Source of the DNA: Syncephalastrum monosporum B8922
Lineage: Eukaryota; Mucoromycota; Mucoromycetes; Mucorales; Syncephalastraceae
Assembly: GCA_000697355.1 (NCBI GenBank)
Contig: JNEN01001262.1
Coordinates: forward strand, 483,695 to 547,694
Direction of reading: 5' to 3'
DNA: 64,000 nt
The notes below the pieces were generated by a model. That model made no database searches. It was not told the origin of the DNA and saw only the letters and a list, made by a program, of their open reading frames with translations. Each line of letters starts with the position of its first letter. Within the stretch, counting starts at the first letter, position 1. Both the position numbers and the translations under genes were made by a program. Below are positions 34,981 to 45,834 of the stretch, one piece after another.

Positions 34981-35439
34981 AGTGTTGATTTTTTCTGTTT
35001 GGTGAAGAAAAGTAGTGAAAAGGAAAAGAAAAGAAGTAAAAATGTACAAAACGGTCAAGTCCAAAGGCGTGGGTGAGTTTTAGTTATGCACGCAGAGGAC
35101 AAGTGACACGGATGTAACGCGTGGGTGCTCAGCGCAAGGAAGAAGAAGAAAATAGTTCCTGTACTTCGAGACTCAGCAAGTGGTGCGGAGGCTCAGCATC
35201 TCTTGAATTGCTTTAGCGTTGTGTGAGGGAAGAAGCAAAAAGAAGAAGAAGATCTGTCCATGTGCTCAGCATCAGCAGCGTGCAGCGCGCAACCCGCTCA
35301 GCTTTTTTGTGTAATGCGCGGTTTTCGCACCCCATTCCTCTCTTGGAACACCCATTTTTTATGCGCTTTGTTTCTTTTTTTCTCCTCTTCTTATTTTCAC
35401 ACAAGTCCTTCTTCTTTTCCTTATTGACGACTCCCCACC
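34981..35439. promoter_or_regulatory. Shared intergenic region of two divergent SPFH paralogues
   Basis: 459 bp between the two start codons, A/G-rich near one gene and T/C-rich near the other. No clear TATA or shared operator was picked out by eye. Confidence 0.5.
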
Positions 35440-36711
35440 ATGGATGAACAACAACACCAACACCAACACCAGCAAGAGATCACGATGGATCCTAGCAAAC
35501 TTCACCGCGCAAACATCAGACAACGCACACCAGAAACCGACTTCTTCTTTGAATCAGAGAGCAGCTACGTCGAGCTGGTATGCCAACTCTACACCGCCTT
35601 ACGACTGAAATACTGACTTTGTCTTTCTTGTATTCCTCGATAAAAAGGGCTGGTATGGTTCCATGATGGATATTCTAGGATCCATTGCAGGCACCCTTGG
35701 ATCGGTGCGTTACATTTTTTATCCGACTGAAAAGCACATCCGACTCATTCAGAGCGTGTATTAGATTCCTTGCTGTGTCTGCTGCCCCAACCCTTACAAA
35801 GAAGTCAGCACTGGCAATGTTGGCCTTGTCACGCGTTTTGGCAAGTTTTACAAGTGTGTCAACCCCGGTCTCGTCAAGGTAACACTGAAGATCAGATCAT
35901 ATATCTTTCATTCTTGTAATAACAAGCATGCTTTGACCAGGTGAATCCATTGACCGAAGCAGTGCACCGCGTTGACGTCAAGATGCAAATTGTCGAAATC
36001 CCTCGCCAGGTCATCATGACCAAAGACAACGTCAATGTCAAGATCGACAGTGTCCTATACTGGCATATCGAGAACCCTTACCGTGCACAATTCAAAGTGA
36101 GTGACGTGCGCCGTGCATTGGTCGAAAGGTAAACTGCTCTGCGTTATCTGAGATGTTGGCCTTTTCTTATCATCCACCACAGAACGCAAACCACGTTGCG
36201 TCATATCCTGGGCGCCAAAGTGCTGCAGGACTGTATCGAGAACCGCGAGGCAATCGCCAAAGAAATCGAAAATGTCACCGGCCCCGTCGCGAGACAATGG
36301 GGTGTCCGCGTAAGTACTCCGACTCTACCATCCTATCTCTTGACTCACTCTTTTGTACATGGTGTCCAGATTGAGTCGATGCTTATCAAGGACCTGGCTT
36401 TCACAAAGGAACTGCAAGAATCCTTGTCAGCCGCCGCACAAGCGAAACGCGTTGGCAATGCCAAGGTTATCAGCGCACGCGCCGAAGTCAACTCGGCCAA
36501 GCTGATGCGGGAGGCCGCTGAACATCTCAGCACACCTGCGGCCATGCAGATCCGATACCTTGAGACGATGAATACGCTGGCCAAGGCTCAAAATACGCGT
36601 GTCATATTCCTTCCCTCCGATAAGTCCACAAACGCCGCCGACACCAACAATATGTCCACTCCATTTGGACCTGTGCAGGTTGCAGGCTATCAAGCCCTCA
36701 CCCAGCAGTAA
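35440..36711 (+). CDS. Stomatin-type SPFH (band 7) protein, paralogue B
   Basis: Six exons (35440-35577, 35648-35704, 35765-35878, 35941-36128, 36183-36309, 36370-36711), 321 aa. It starts with a His/Gln repeat, then GWYGSMMDILGSIAGTLGS and PCCVCCPNPYKEV, matching paralogue A. The SPFH core has GNVGLVTRFGKFYKCVNPGL, DNVNVKIDSVLYWHIENPYR and QWGVRIESMLIKDLAFTKEL, and the C-terminus has AAQAKRVGNAKVISARAEV and AMQIRYLETMNTLA. Exon 2 is 57 nt in both paralogues and the flanking introns sit at the same codon positions, so the pair arose by inverted duplication. Paralogue B lacks one of A's introns. Confidence 0.92.
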
Positions 36712-36920
36712 ACTCTAGCTATTGTAGTAAAGAAAAAAAATTTATTATAAGATGTCCTATACTTGTACCAATATATATGCTGTAACTAGCCTAAGAGTCC
36801 TTTGTTCTGAAATCAGTTCTTGACAATGAACACCTGAGCGGCCGGAGCCTCATCGTCGATACGCGCTCATGACCTGTTGGCCACCGCCTTACGTGTGCCA
36901 AGGCGGTCGAGTAAAACTCC

Positions 36921-36955
<35 letters not shown>

Positions 36956-37249
36956 GAGTCGTATCCTGCTTTCTCTCCATACCGTATTCGCTGCGTGCGA
37001 TATCGTATGGCTGGAACGACAACCTTCTTGATTTTGTTGTCATGGCAAACACGCTGCAACAGCCATCTTTTATTGCTGAAACGGCGAGCGGCTGGTAGGC
37101 GCACTGGAAATGTGAACTTGTGAAAATTCGTCAAATGTTTTCGTAGATTTTGCGGGGTGCTGAATTCATGACACAGGACTCCACATAGAAGCAGCAGTTG
37201 ACCAGCAGAATAGGGTGTTGGTCGTTGAATGAACCCGAAAAGTCAATCT
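36712..37249. other. Intergenic region with a long poly(T) tract
   Basis: A run of about 31 T at roughly 36924-36954. No supported gene. Confidence 0.5.
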
Positions 37250-37972
37250 CCAACCTATTCGCATCCAGTTTTTCCGAGTTGCAGGATATCGTAACGCGCT
37301 GCGCGGGTTTGGCCGGTTTTTGTTGGGAAACCGGTCCACTCTGTACACGGACCACAAGGCTCTGCTTTACTTGCGGACGCACCCCATCGTGAACCCTTTG
37401 AGGGTACAACGGCTCGACGTCATTTGCGAGTACGCTTTCAAGAATGCGCATCTACCGAGTGTTGATAGCGTTCTGCCTGACTCGTTGTCGCGTCTATTTC
37501 GTCCGGAAGGAGGGCTGGAAGGGGGAATAACGGCACAACATCAACAAACTACAGCAATCCAGTCACACAGGTGCCGCCTGATACAATTCGCTCTCGACTT
37601 TCGAATTCCGGATAACCAGTGCCCTTTCCAGTTTCACGTCTTCAACACCACAAACCAGTCGACTACATTACACCGCCCAAATGAGGAACGTACTGAGCTT
37701 CTACGCCTTGCACATCTCAAGGGTCATTTTGGTGCTGATGCCATGGCTCAGGTGCTACACAGTGGTGGAACGCGGCGGACCAACATTCGTCGCGACGCGC
37801 AACACATAGTCGGTCCTTGCCTACCGTGCCAAAAAAACAACATTAATGAACCCGGCTATCATCCAGTGCGTCATGCTACAGACAGCGCACCCGCAAACCA
37901 CAGGGCCATCGACCTTGGTGAGCTCCCAACGTCCGAGACCGGCGGGTCCATTTATATACTGGTCATTTCCTG
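37250..37972 (+). mobile_element. Ty3/gypsy retrotransposon pol fragment (RNase H end and integrase)
   Basis: Truncated at both ends. It begins in the RNase H connection (FGRFLLGNRSTLYTDHKALL, with stops or shifts upstream) and runs through LPDSLSRLF, the usual RNase H end. The integrase zinc-binding region follows: LLRLAHLKGHFGADAMAQVL with C-x2-C in GPCLPCQKN, then the first Asp of the catalytic core in HRAIDLGELPTSETGG. The frame stops at SIYILVIS, where intact integrases continue into YFTK-type residues. No LTR, gag or protease was found next to it. A decayed fungal element. Confidence 0.85.
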
Positions 37973-37977
37973 ACGAA

Positions 37978-38739
37978 ATGAAGCCATTCATCCCGCACAA
38001 CAATTGGCTTTCTACTAGTCAGTTCAACAAAACTCGGCACAGAATCAAAGGATTGCCAATGCCTGTCAGTATAGCTGGCAACTTGCTTGCGACGATCGAC
38101 GGCCTTCTTACCAACACCATCAACAGGCAGGGTGCCGTGAAGGCAATTGGATCTTTTTCTCTCTCGAGAAACGAGTCGAAATATGCCAAGGCGTTGTGCT
38201 CGTTGATTCGAAAACTTCCGTCCCTGCCAATCGAGGAAGAGGTCAACGAATTCGAGCTGTGCTCGAGATTCATCGATCCGTTCCTTTCTGGTCTCTTCGA
38301 TGATTCCGATGCCGGCGTCTACTTGCGCTGGACCAACGAGGTGACCCCGGAAGCGAAAACATTTGGACATCTCGAGAGCCTGCGCCTTGATCTGTGCATC
38401 ACAAAGACGTATGGCGCCCACTGGAATTCAACCTTCGCATACGGCGAAGCGAAGGCTGCCGCGCAAGCGGAGGACTATCATGTGGTGTGTTGTGATTTGT
38501 TAAAAATCGCAGCATTCTGCAAAAATGCGCTTGACAGGCAAAATTCTGACGGCGTTCTTGGAATACAGATTGTTGGCCGGACCATCACATTTTACGTTCT
38601 ACTTCTGCCTGCAAGGCCCTTGTATACCATGCTCCAATTGGCCGAGGTCAAGCTGCCGGATAGTCTTCAAGGCCTGCTCTCGTTGGTGACTGAACTTCCG
38701 TGCGTTATGAGCATTCTTTTACTGAAGCGGACAAGATGA
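37978..38739 (+). CDS. Lineage-specific protein with PD-(D/E)XK-like signature, abutting a retrotransposon fragment
   Basis: Single exon, 253 aa from MKPFIPHNNWLSTSQ. The start lies a few bases past the integrase-fragment stop. The conserved-looking core is EFELCSRFIDPFLSGLFDD, then YLRWTNEVTPEAK, then RLDLCITKTYGAHWNSTFAY followed by GEAKAAAQAEDYHVV and QIVGRTITFYVLLLP. I associate such ORFs with a family found in many copies in Mucoromycota genomes (recollection, not a search). The D-x(n)-GEAK pattern followed by a helix fits a PD-(D/E)XK nuclease-like fold, by inference only. The ORF is intact and has no intron. Confidence 0.7.
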   Translation: MKPFIPHNNWLSTSQFNKTRHRIKGLPMPVSIAGNLLATIDGLLTNTINRQGAVKAIGSFSLSRNESKYAKALCSLIRKLPSLPIEEEVNEFELCSRFIDPFLSGLFDDSDAGVYLRWTNEVTPEAKTFGHLESLRLDLCITKTYGAHWNSTFAYGEAKAAAQAEDYHVVCCDLLKIAAFCKNALDRQNSDGVLGIQIVGRTITFYVLLLPARPLYTMLQLAEVKLPDSLQGLLSLVTELPCVMSILLLKRTR

Positions 38740-39286
38740 ATAAGTGGGACCGGTTCCCTGACGATATGCCTGTCCGACACCCGCAACGCCGTTGGAATAA
38801 ATGGCAAAAGGCCTTGGCGGAAAATCGAAGACGGTAAGAAAGGAACAGAGGCAGAAATACACGACGGAAAGGTATATAGCCAACCCGGACATTTTCATTA
38901 TTTTTCTATTACCTTGGTTTCTACTTGTCAAAGACCTACCGGGAAGACACCACAAATTACATTGCACCGCACGTGTCAAAGAAGTAGAATTGATGATTGT
39001 GCACCCACAAAGGGTATCAAACACATTCTTGATTTGTGAATCGCTACATCAATTTCATTGTTCTAAAAACTCTACTCGTTATCCATCCCTTTCTCGTCTT
39101 GTCTCTCTGCTTTAATTTTTTTTTTTTTTTTTTTTGTGGTTGATGATGATCTTACGTCGCGGATTTCTATATTTGGCATTGAAACATTTGAGCGGCATGA
39201 CGACATCTCGCCGAAATGACCCAGGAAAACAAAAGCAAACACGGTCGACACCTCTTCTCTCCATTTAATTTTACTTTTTCTGTAAC
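38740..39286. other. Intergenic region with poly(T) tract
   Basis: Poly(T) of about 18 at roughly 39118-39135. No supported gene. Confidence 0.5.
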
Positions 39287-40162
39287 ATGTTTAAACGCAT
39301 GATTTTGAAGCGACTCCATCTGCAGGAGAAAGCAGAGTCCATGCGCCCGCGCGGCACAGCACGCCAGACCTCCATCGAGAAACGCTACGCGTATCTGCAG
39401 AACACGACCCCGAAAAAACAAATGTCAGAAAAGAAACGTACAAAGCTGCTACACAGGATCGAAAAGATTGCAAACTGGCTTGATAACGCCGTGCCTCACT
39501 CGCCTATCCCGCTTGGTTTGGATTCGCTATTGGTAGGATGCGTCGAGACGCGCTAACATTGTTGACCTGATTCATTTCTGCTTTGCTCATACGCACGTTA
39601 CGAAAACAGAGCTTCATACCCTTCTTTGGTGGTTTTATCGGTGCTCTCTTTACGGCCTACCAAGGTATGTGTACAGAATGACTGATGATGGAAATGATGG
39701 AAACCGAGTGAACGTGCACGCACTCAATGAACAAATCCCAACGCCCAGTTTACCTCTCCACCCTATTTGGCATCCCGCTCTGGCTCTTGGCTCGTATGCT
39801 GGTCAACCTCACCCTTGGTAATTCCGACGAGGCATACAGTTGTGGGTGCTAACCAGTTACCCATAGACTTGATTATCGGATCCATCCCTGTGGTCGGTGC
39901 GTTTGCCGATATGTTCTATAAGGCCAATCTGTGGAACTACGAAGCTCTTGTAGACTGGTTAGACCAAGACACGGCAACAACCGGCCCAGATGCAGGGTCA
40001 AGTGAGCAAGCCTCCTCAAGTACTGTTCATGGTACAGCGACGGTTGGACGCGAGTTGACGTGGACTGAGATTTTCCGGGATGCTACCCACATGTACACGG
40101 CTGTACTTTCCTTTATCCCATTCACCAATTTTGATTCTGAAGGCCACAAAAAGCAATCATAG
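39287..40162 (+). CDS. DUF4112-family membrane protein
   Basis: Four exons (39287-39532, 39610-39664, 39749-39817, 39867-40162), 221 aa. A basic N-terminal region with KKRTKLLHRIEKIANWLDNA leads into the DUF4112 core, split over three introns: PIPLGLDSLLSFIPFFGGF, TLFGIPLWLLARMLVNLTL, DLIIGSIPVVGAFADMFYKA and NLWNYEALVDWL. Two or three hydrophobic hairpins indicate membrane insertion. The family has no established biochemical role. The tail is Ser/Thr/Gln-rich. An alternative start is the Met five codons in. Convergent with the dehydrogenase gene, 82 bp apart. Confidence 0.88.
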
Positions 40163-40213
40163 GGATACAAAGAGTAAAGGAAAAGAAGGGAAACAGAAAT
40201 GACAAGGCAAAGA

Positions 40214-40219
40214 AATAAA
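40214..40219 (+). terminator. Polyadenylation signal of the DUF4112 gene
   Basis: AATAAA about 50 bases after the stop, between the two convergent genes. Confidence 0.4.
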
Positions 40220-40244
40220 ATAGATTTGGGGAAATGTTGCTTTT

Positions 40245-41686
40245 CTAGATCTTGGCATCGTTCTGCACCAAAGGAACCACCACCTTGCCCTTGTTCTTGC
40301 CCGTATGAAGGTACTCAACACCCTTCGCCACCTGGTCAATGCCGCGAAGGCCGCCATTGTCTAGCTGCACAATCAGCTTGCCCTGGGTCAGGTACTGAAC
40401 CATCTTCTCCATATGCGACTGGTACAAGTTGCTGAACAGCGGCAGGAAAAAGCCAGCGACCGTGCGCGACTTGGCAAGCAGCTGAATGGTGTCAACCTTA
40501 TCGCCCTGCATGCCCTTTTCGGCGGCATAAGTGGCCACCATGCCGATGACAATCAGACGACCCTTGGGGGCCAGGCTACATACAATAGAGGATGAGAAAA
40601 CTCGCTTCTACTAGGTGTCATTCTTACCTCTTCAGGCACACGTCAAAGAAATGACCACCCACGCTCTCAAACACAATATCAACGCCTTGGGGGTATTCTT
40701 TGCGGAGCACAGTCTTGAAGTCCTCCTTCTTGTAGTTGATGACACGGTCGCAGCCCATTTTCTGAAGAATAGACGTAAATATCTGATGTGCCGACTGTTA
40801 TTAGGAATGCATACCTTGAGCATGGCGACCTTGTCGTCGCTCGAGCAAGTACCAATGACGTGGTTACCGGCGATCTTGGCGAGTTGAACGGCAATTTGAC
40901 CAGCACCGCCAGCGGCTATAATGAGAGTGTGAGATTGCTTTACAGAGGAAAGGACGCGCGCGGATGGGAAGCATACCAGCTGTGACAAGGACGGTCTCTC
41001 CCTTGGTCATGCGACCGGTTTCCTCCAAAGCAATGGAAGCTGTCAAGCCGGAGGTCAAGAGACCAAGAAGTTCAGGGCGTGCACTCTAAAAGTGACAATT
41101 AGTTATGATGAGACTCTATTGATGACTCGCAGGTGTACCGGCACAGGGATGGCAGCTTTGAGCGAGGTAGAGAGGTACTCAGCAAAGGCGCCGTATTGAC
41201 TTTGTAGATAGAGTTAGAATACCATGCGTGTACGGACCGTGTGCTTCTTAGAATGGCTTACGTGACCAGAAGGTAGGTGCCAACTTTCTCCTTGGGAACA
41301 TTGGAGCCAACCTCGACGATTTGACCCAGTGCTTCGAAACCCACATCAAAAGGCCTAGAAATGAAATAGCTGAGCTATCTTTTGATCGAATACATTCGAC
41401 TGTGCATGGACATACGGCTTGATACCGGGCACATATTTGCCATTGGTGAAGTTGATGTCAGAAGCATTGATGCCGACCTGGAGGCACTTGACAATGACGT
41501 GGTTGGGCTTCAGATTCTGAGAGAGCTCGGCATAGTTCACCTGGACCACGCGGGTCACTCGGGAAAAGTCGTTGCCAATCTCGACGGCTTGGAGTTTACG
41601 GAACGTGGTAGGGGTTGCGCTGCGATTATATGGAGACGATTAGAGGCTGGTGATTGGTGTATGTGTCTGTCTTGATCGTACCTCAT
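40245..41686 (-). CDS. Zinc-type alcohol dehydrogenase-like / quinone oxidoreductase family protein (PTGR3/ZADH2-like)
   Basis: Eight exons, the first only five bases (41686-41682: ATG AG), then 41619-41416, 41354-41262, 41199-41139, 41085-40977, 40915-40815, 40761-40628 and 40575-40245; 345 aa. The GroES-like half has NHVIVKCLQVGINASDINFT and FDVGFEALGQIVEVG. The Rossmann half has LVTAAAGGAGQIAVQLAKIA and the downstream VIGTCSSDDKVAMLK, then DIVFESVGG. The zinc-ligand pattern of true ADHs is not seen, placing it with NADPH-dependent quinone/enal reductases (MDR superfamily). The tiny first exon is supported by phase: the second exon has no in-frame ATG at its start. Confidence 0.9.
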
Positions 41687-42486
41687 GGCGGGAAGAAATG
41701 GGATGGATTGCTTTGATGGGTATGTGCGTTGTGTTACTATTTATGCGGACCAAAAATTAAAGCTTTGTAAGCAGGAAGACCGCGTGCAACCGACTCAAAT
41801 TCTATTACTTAGGCAAAATACGACTCCATGTATGCATGTTCGCGCTGTACATCTTTCGTCATGCGAAAAATGAGCAGAGTGAGTGCCAGCGTCGGTGTAT
41901 GTCTAAATGTGCAGTCAATGTATATGGTCTTCTAAGTCGTCCTCAGATTATTGTCGCACATTGGTATATAAATTAAGCTCCAACCATTTCTTCTATGTCA
42001 ACGTACTGACGCCACTTATAAGCAAGTATTATATCATCAAGGATTCATATCCTACAACTTTTAGCAAAATGTGAGCTTTTTGTGCAGAAAAAAGAGCTAA
42101 TGCAGATATATGTATATTGTATATATATCATCATAGGAGATATTGTCACGTTTCCATACGAGTGAAGATCAAGTTCATAGCCTTTGATATGCACAAATGG
42201 TTTGGTTGGTCCCAATATCATTACCGGATGGACTTTACTCGTACTGATTATGTTTCCAGCGCATTTATATATATATCTATATATATATATATGATACGTG
42301 CTTTCTCCATGAATAGGCACTTATTGAAGCGTACGTGTAAATTCTCGCCCTGTGTTATATGATTTACTGACAAAGACCGCGCAGAATCATGTGCAAAAGT
42401 GACACCGAATTACCTGGAAAAGGCTATTTTTATTGCGCTTTAGGTCATCCCAAATTCCCCGCACAGAGGCTCCCCACGTTTTCTTC
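41687..42486. other. Divergent intergenic region, A/T-rich
   Basis: About 800 bp between the dehydrogenase and the next gene, with TA-repeat runs at 42118-42128 and 42268-42290. No gene recognised. Confidence 0.5.
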
Positions 42487-45354
42487 ATGACCGATCAACC
42501 TGATTTGAAGGAATTGGCAAAGACTTTGTCTGATAGTTACTCGGCCGTTCTTCAGTATGCAACCCTAACTGACGATAAAGTAAAGAGACATACCCTTAAG
42601 GAAGAACAACATTCGACTCATGTTGTCTGTTTTAGCTCGAGAGCCATCTGTCACAGCTGGCCAAGTACAGCGACCATTTGCCACTGACGTGGTTCACGCC
42701 TGCACTCCTGGATGCTTTGGCTGTACTGAGAGACAAACTCAAGACGCAAACGAGCCTGGAGGCGATCTACAGCCTGTGGACCGTATGGATTCGGCGCCTT
42801 TCTGGAGCACCCGACGTAACCCAGCAGCAGGGCCCTCGTATTGCGCGCGTTCTTGAATTGATGCAGCACACCCTTCTTGACAAGGATGCCTTGCCTTCAT
42901 TACAACAATCGGCTTGGGTTGCTCTCGTAGCCCTGGTGGGTCGTGCTCCAAACGAGTTTGCAGACGCTCAAATCGCCTCCTCCATGACCTCTATCCTGAA
43001 AGCCGGTCCTCCCAATCACTTGATCGAAACCATCGATGCCGGCGTCGCACACTATTTGGCTGAATCTACACTACTCAACTCTCTGGAACTCGACGACTGC
43101 GAAGCACTTCTGTCTGCTTATATTCATCTCGATCGCCCTGGGGTTATGGGTGTCCAGGCCATCATGACCGTGGTGCAACATGCAGTCGATATGAGATCCC
43201 AGCAAAAGTCGCAGAGCAAGGTCAATGCGGATTTGGAACTTCTGATGCAGCTCGTCGATTCCCTCGTCAAAAAAGAGACACATGGCGTGAGATCGCAGAT
43301 TCCTCAGGTCGCCGTCCTGGCTGGTTTCGTGTAAGTGGCTGATTGAAGATGAAGCATCTGCTCGCTCTGACGCGTTATCATGTAGCCGTATGATGCAGTT
43401 CACTCGAGGTCAAAAGACGAAGAAGACGCGTGCGCTGCAAGAGCAAGCAGAACTCTTGCTGATCCACCACATGAACGAGCTAGTCGAGTCTCTCTATGCA
43501 CCCGAGAACGCGCACATTTTGGTAGAGTACCAAGGTATATATTATGAGGGCATCGTGCTTCGAAGAGGTTAGCTGACTCGTCAAAAGATGCGGCGGTGTA
43601 TATGGCCGGACAGTGTGTTCCGAACTTGCATGACCAGGCACTGAAAGAGATGAACTACAAGGTTAGTTGAGCCTATCGACTACGCTGCTTCTCTAACGAG
43701 CAATATAGGCGACGTTGCGTATTCTTATGTCGTCTCTTCTTACCAGTCCTCACATATGGCGCAGAGGTCAACTTATATATACCCTGAAGAATACTTCCGA
43801 AGCAGTGCAGAATCTCAACACTCTTGTCAACGGTCCTCTTTACAAAGACATTGGCCGCATTTCACGGGCCGCTGCTACTGTCATTGTTGCCGCATTCAAG
43901 AATGCTGGTGACCAAGAAGCAACTCACACTCTATTACGCGCAACATTGGATAGGTATGTTATTGTGTAAACAGGTCGCTTCCATGATCTAATTAGGTTGC
44001 TAGACTGGTTGGCTTCTCATACAATATCTTTGTTGATTGGGATCAATATCTGCAAAAGAATCCCGAGTCTGCCATGAATTCTGGTGAGTATAAACCGGGT
44101 TTCAAATTAGTCTTTGCTAACAAGCCCGATAGAACAAAAGAAGGTCTTCAAAGAGGTGGAAAATGTCATGTGGTCTATTTTTAAGACCATGATTTTTGCC
44201 TTTACAGCTATACTCAAGGCAGTGGCTTTTGACATCCCTGATGGAGAGGGCTTGGAGAAGATTAAAGGAGCAGGTACATGTTTCTTTAGAAAATTATAAC
44301 GTCGCTTATCACGTATTCCATAGCCCAAGATATCATTACTGTCTTTGCCAACTTCCAGTTCATCACAGATCGACTTGGTTCTGGAACAGGTTTCCAAGCT
44401 TATCAGGACACACTCACTAACGCGGTGGCCTATTTAATGCAAGAAGATCATCATTGCGAGCTCAACCACCTTCTATCCACCGCTTATCGCGAATATGGTA
44501 TGCACACCCATAAAGCCTGCGATGCCATGCTAAAATGGAACTCTTTTAGCCGCACCCAAGTATACGACTGACTCCACACCCACCGTAACCTTGCTGACGC
44601 CTGTCCAGCAATCCCGTCTTGTGTTTTTCACCAACCTCATTGAGCAAGTCATGGGCTCGATTGATGACAAAGTGCTGGATAGGGATATTTTACCTGTAAT
44701 CTATCCCGTGCTCAAGTGGAAGGAGCCTGCCAACAAGGATCTGTATGAGAGCGCCCATGCGGCGGTGCTCGCTGTCTTCTCTGCCCAGAAGCCAGTTGCA
44801 CGTGAAGTGGCAGGCGTCTATGCCCAGATCATAATTGACGTAAGTGGTGCTCCAATGTGATAGTTACAAGGATGCTAAATAGTAGTTTCTATAAACTACA
44901 GAGCTTTCCCAAGCCCATGATCTTGCAGCAGCTGCGATTTGCATACGTCTCCATGGTCCAGTCTATCTGTCAGATGGATGATGCGCTTTCATACGTTGCT
45001 TGCGGCTTGCTTCTTGAGAAGATCCGATCCCTCTCGGATGACAAAGACCTAGCGCTTCAGTCGCAGTACTTGACAGCCTACATTGATCTACTCAAGCCCA
45101 TGTCACTCGGTCCCTTCTTTGGCCAAATGCTTGGGGAGGTAGAGAAATTGGTGCTGCAGCAACCGACGGCCACCATGCAGGAGGCGACTTTAAAGATCTT
45201 GTTTGAGACGATCAGCGGGTCTGGCATTTCAGACATGCGGCGCGTCGAGGCTGTAGGATGGTTTTTGGAATTGAAGAAGAAGGTTGCCGAGAAGCACAAG
45301 TCTACCTCAACTGCGAAAGATAGCCAGCAGCAAGAGTCCTCCTCGCGTGCGTAA
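42487..45354 (+). CDS. Large alpha-helical protein of unknown function (ten exons)
   Basis: Exons 42487-42579, 42636-43330, 43386-43534, 43588-43661, 43709-43953, 44004-44083, 44133-44273, 44324-44497, 44550-44839 and 44902-45354 give 766 aa with consistent phases. The sequence is almost entirely helical, with Leu/Ala heptad-like patterns and repeated hydrophobic pairs (ALLDALAVLRDKLK, LMQLVDSLVKKETHG, DILPVIYPVLKWKEPANKD, LKPMSLGPFFGQMLGEVEKL), consistent with HEAT/ARM-type helical repeats. One moderately hydrophobic segment (FKTMIFAFTAILKAVAFDI) could contact a membrane. A Ser/Gln tail ends the protein. I recognise no family. The acceptor of exon 6 (44004) was chosen over one 9 nt upstream because only it keeps the frame open. 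Confidence 0.8.
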
Positions 45355-45834
45355 TAGAGCTTATACTGTACATATATAATGATTTGTTCCAGAGATAATA
45401 AACAGTTCTGGCTGTAGCCATAACAAATGGCGCATGGTATTGGACATGCCTACTGGTGGTACTAGGGCGCTTTCATCTAACGTGTTTCAGGCTAACGTTA
45501 ATAATATATCATGTTGGTGTTTAATATGCGGTGCGCTCTGTCATCAAAAATTTGACGCTGCCGCTTCTAAAGCAGGGTAATCTCTGCAACCCTTAATTAC
45601 TCTCAGTGTATATCACTTTGGCTCCCACTGCTTTCACACTGGCGGGTCAAGTAAATCAATCAAGCGTCCATGATTTGTCGAGAAACTACACTTTCACGGC
45701 GATGGGACATATATATGTGCTCTCTGAGCCATTAGTCTATCAATATATTGAACACAACCTTCATGGAGACCCCAGTACGCTGTGACGAGAAATGGGTGGA
45801 TGCTTATAGGAATATAATTTTATTTCAGACCTAT
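45355..45834. other. Intergenic region
   Basis: About 480 bp, A/T-rich, no gene recognised. Confidence 0.45.
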
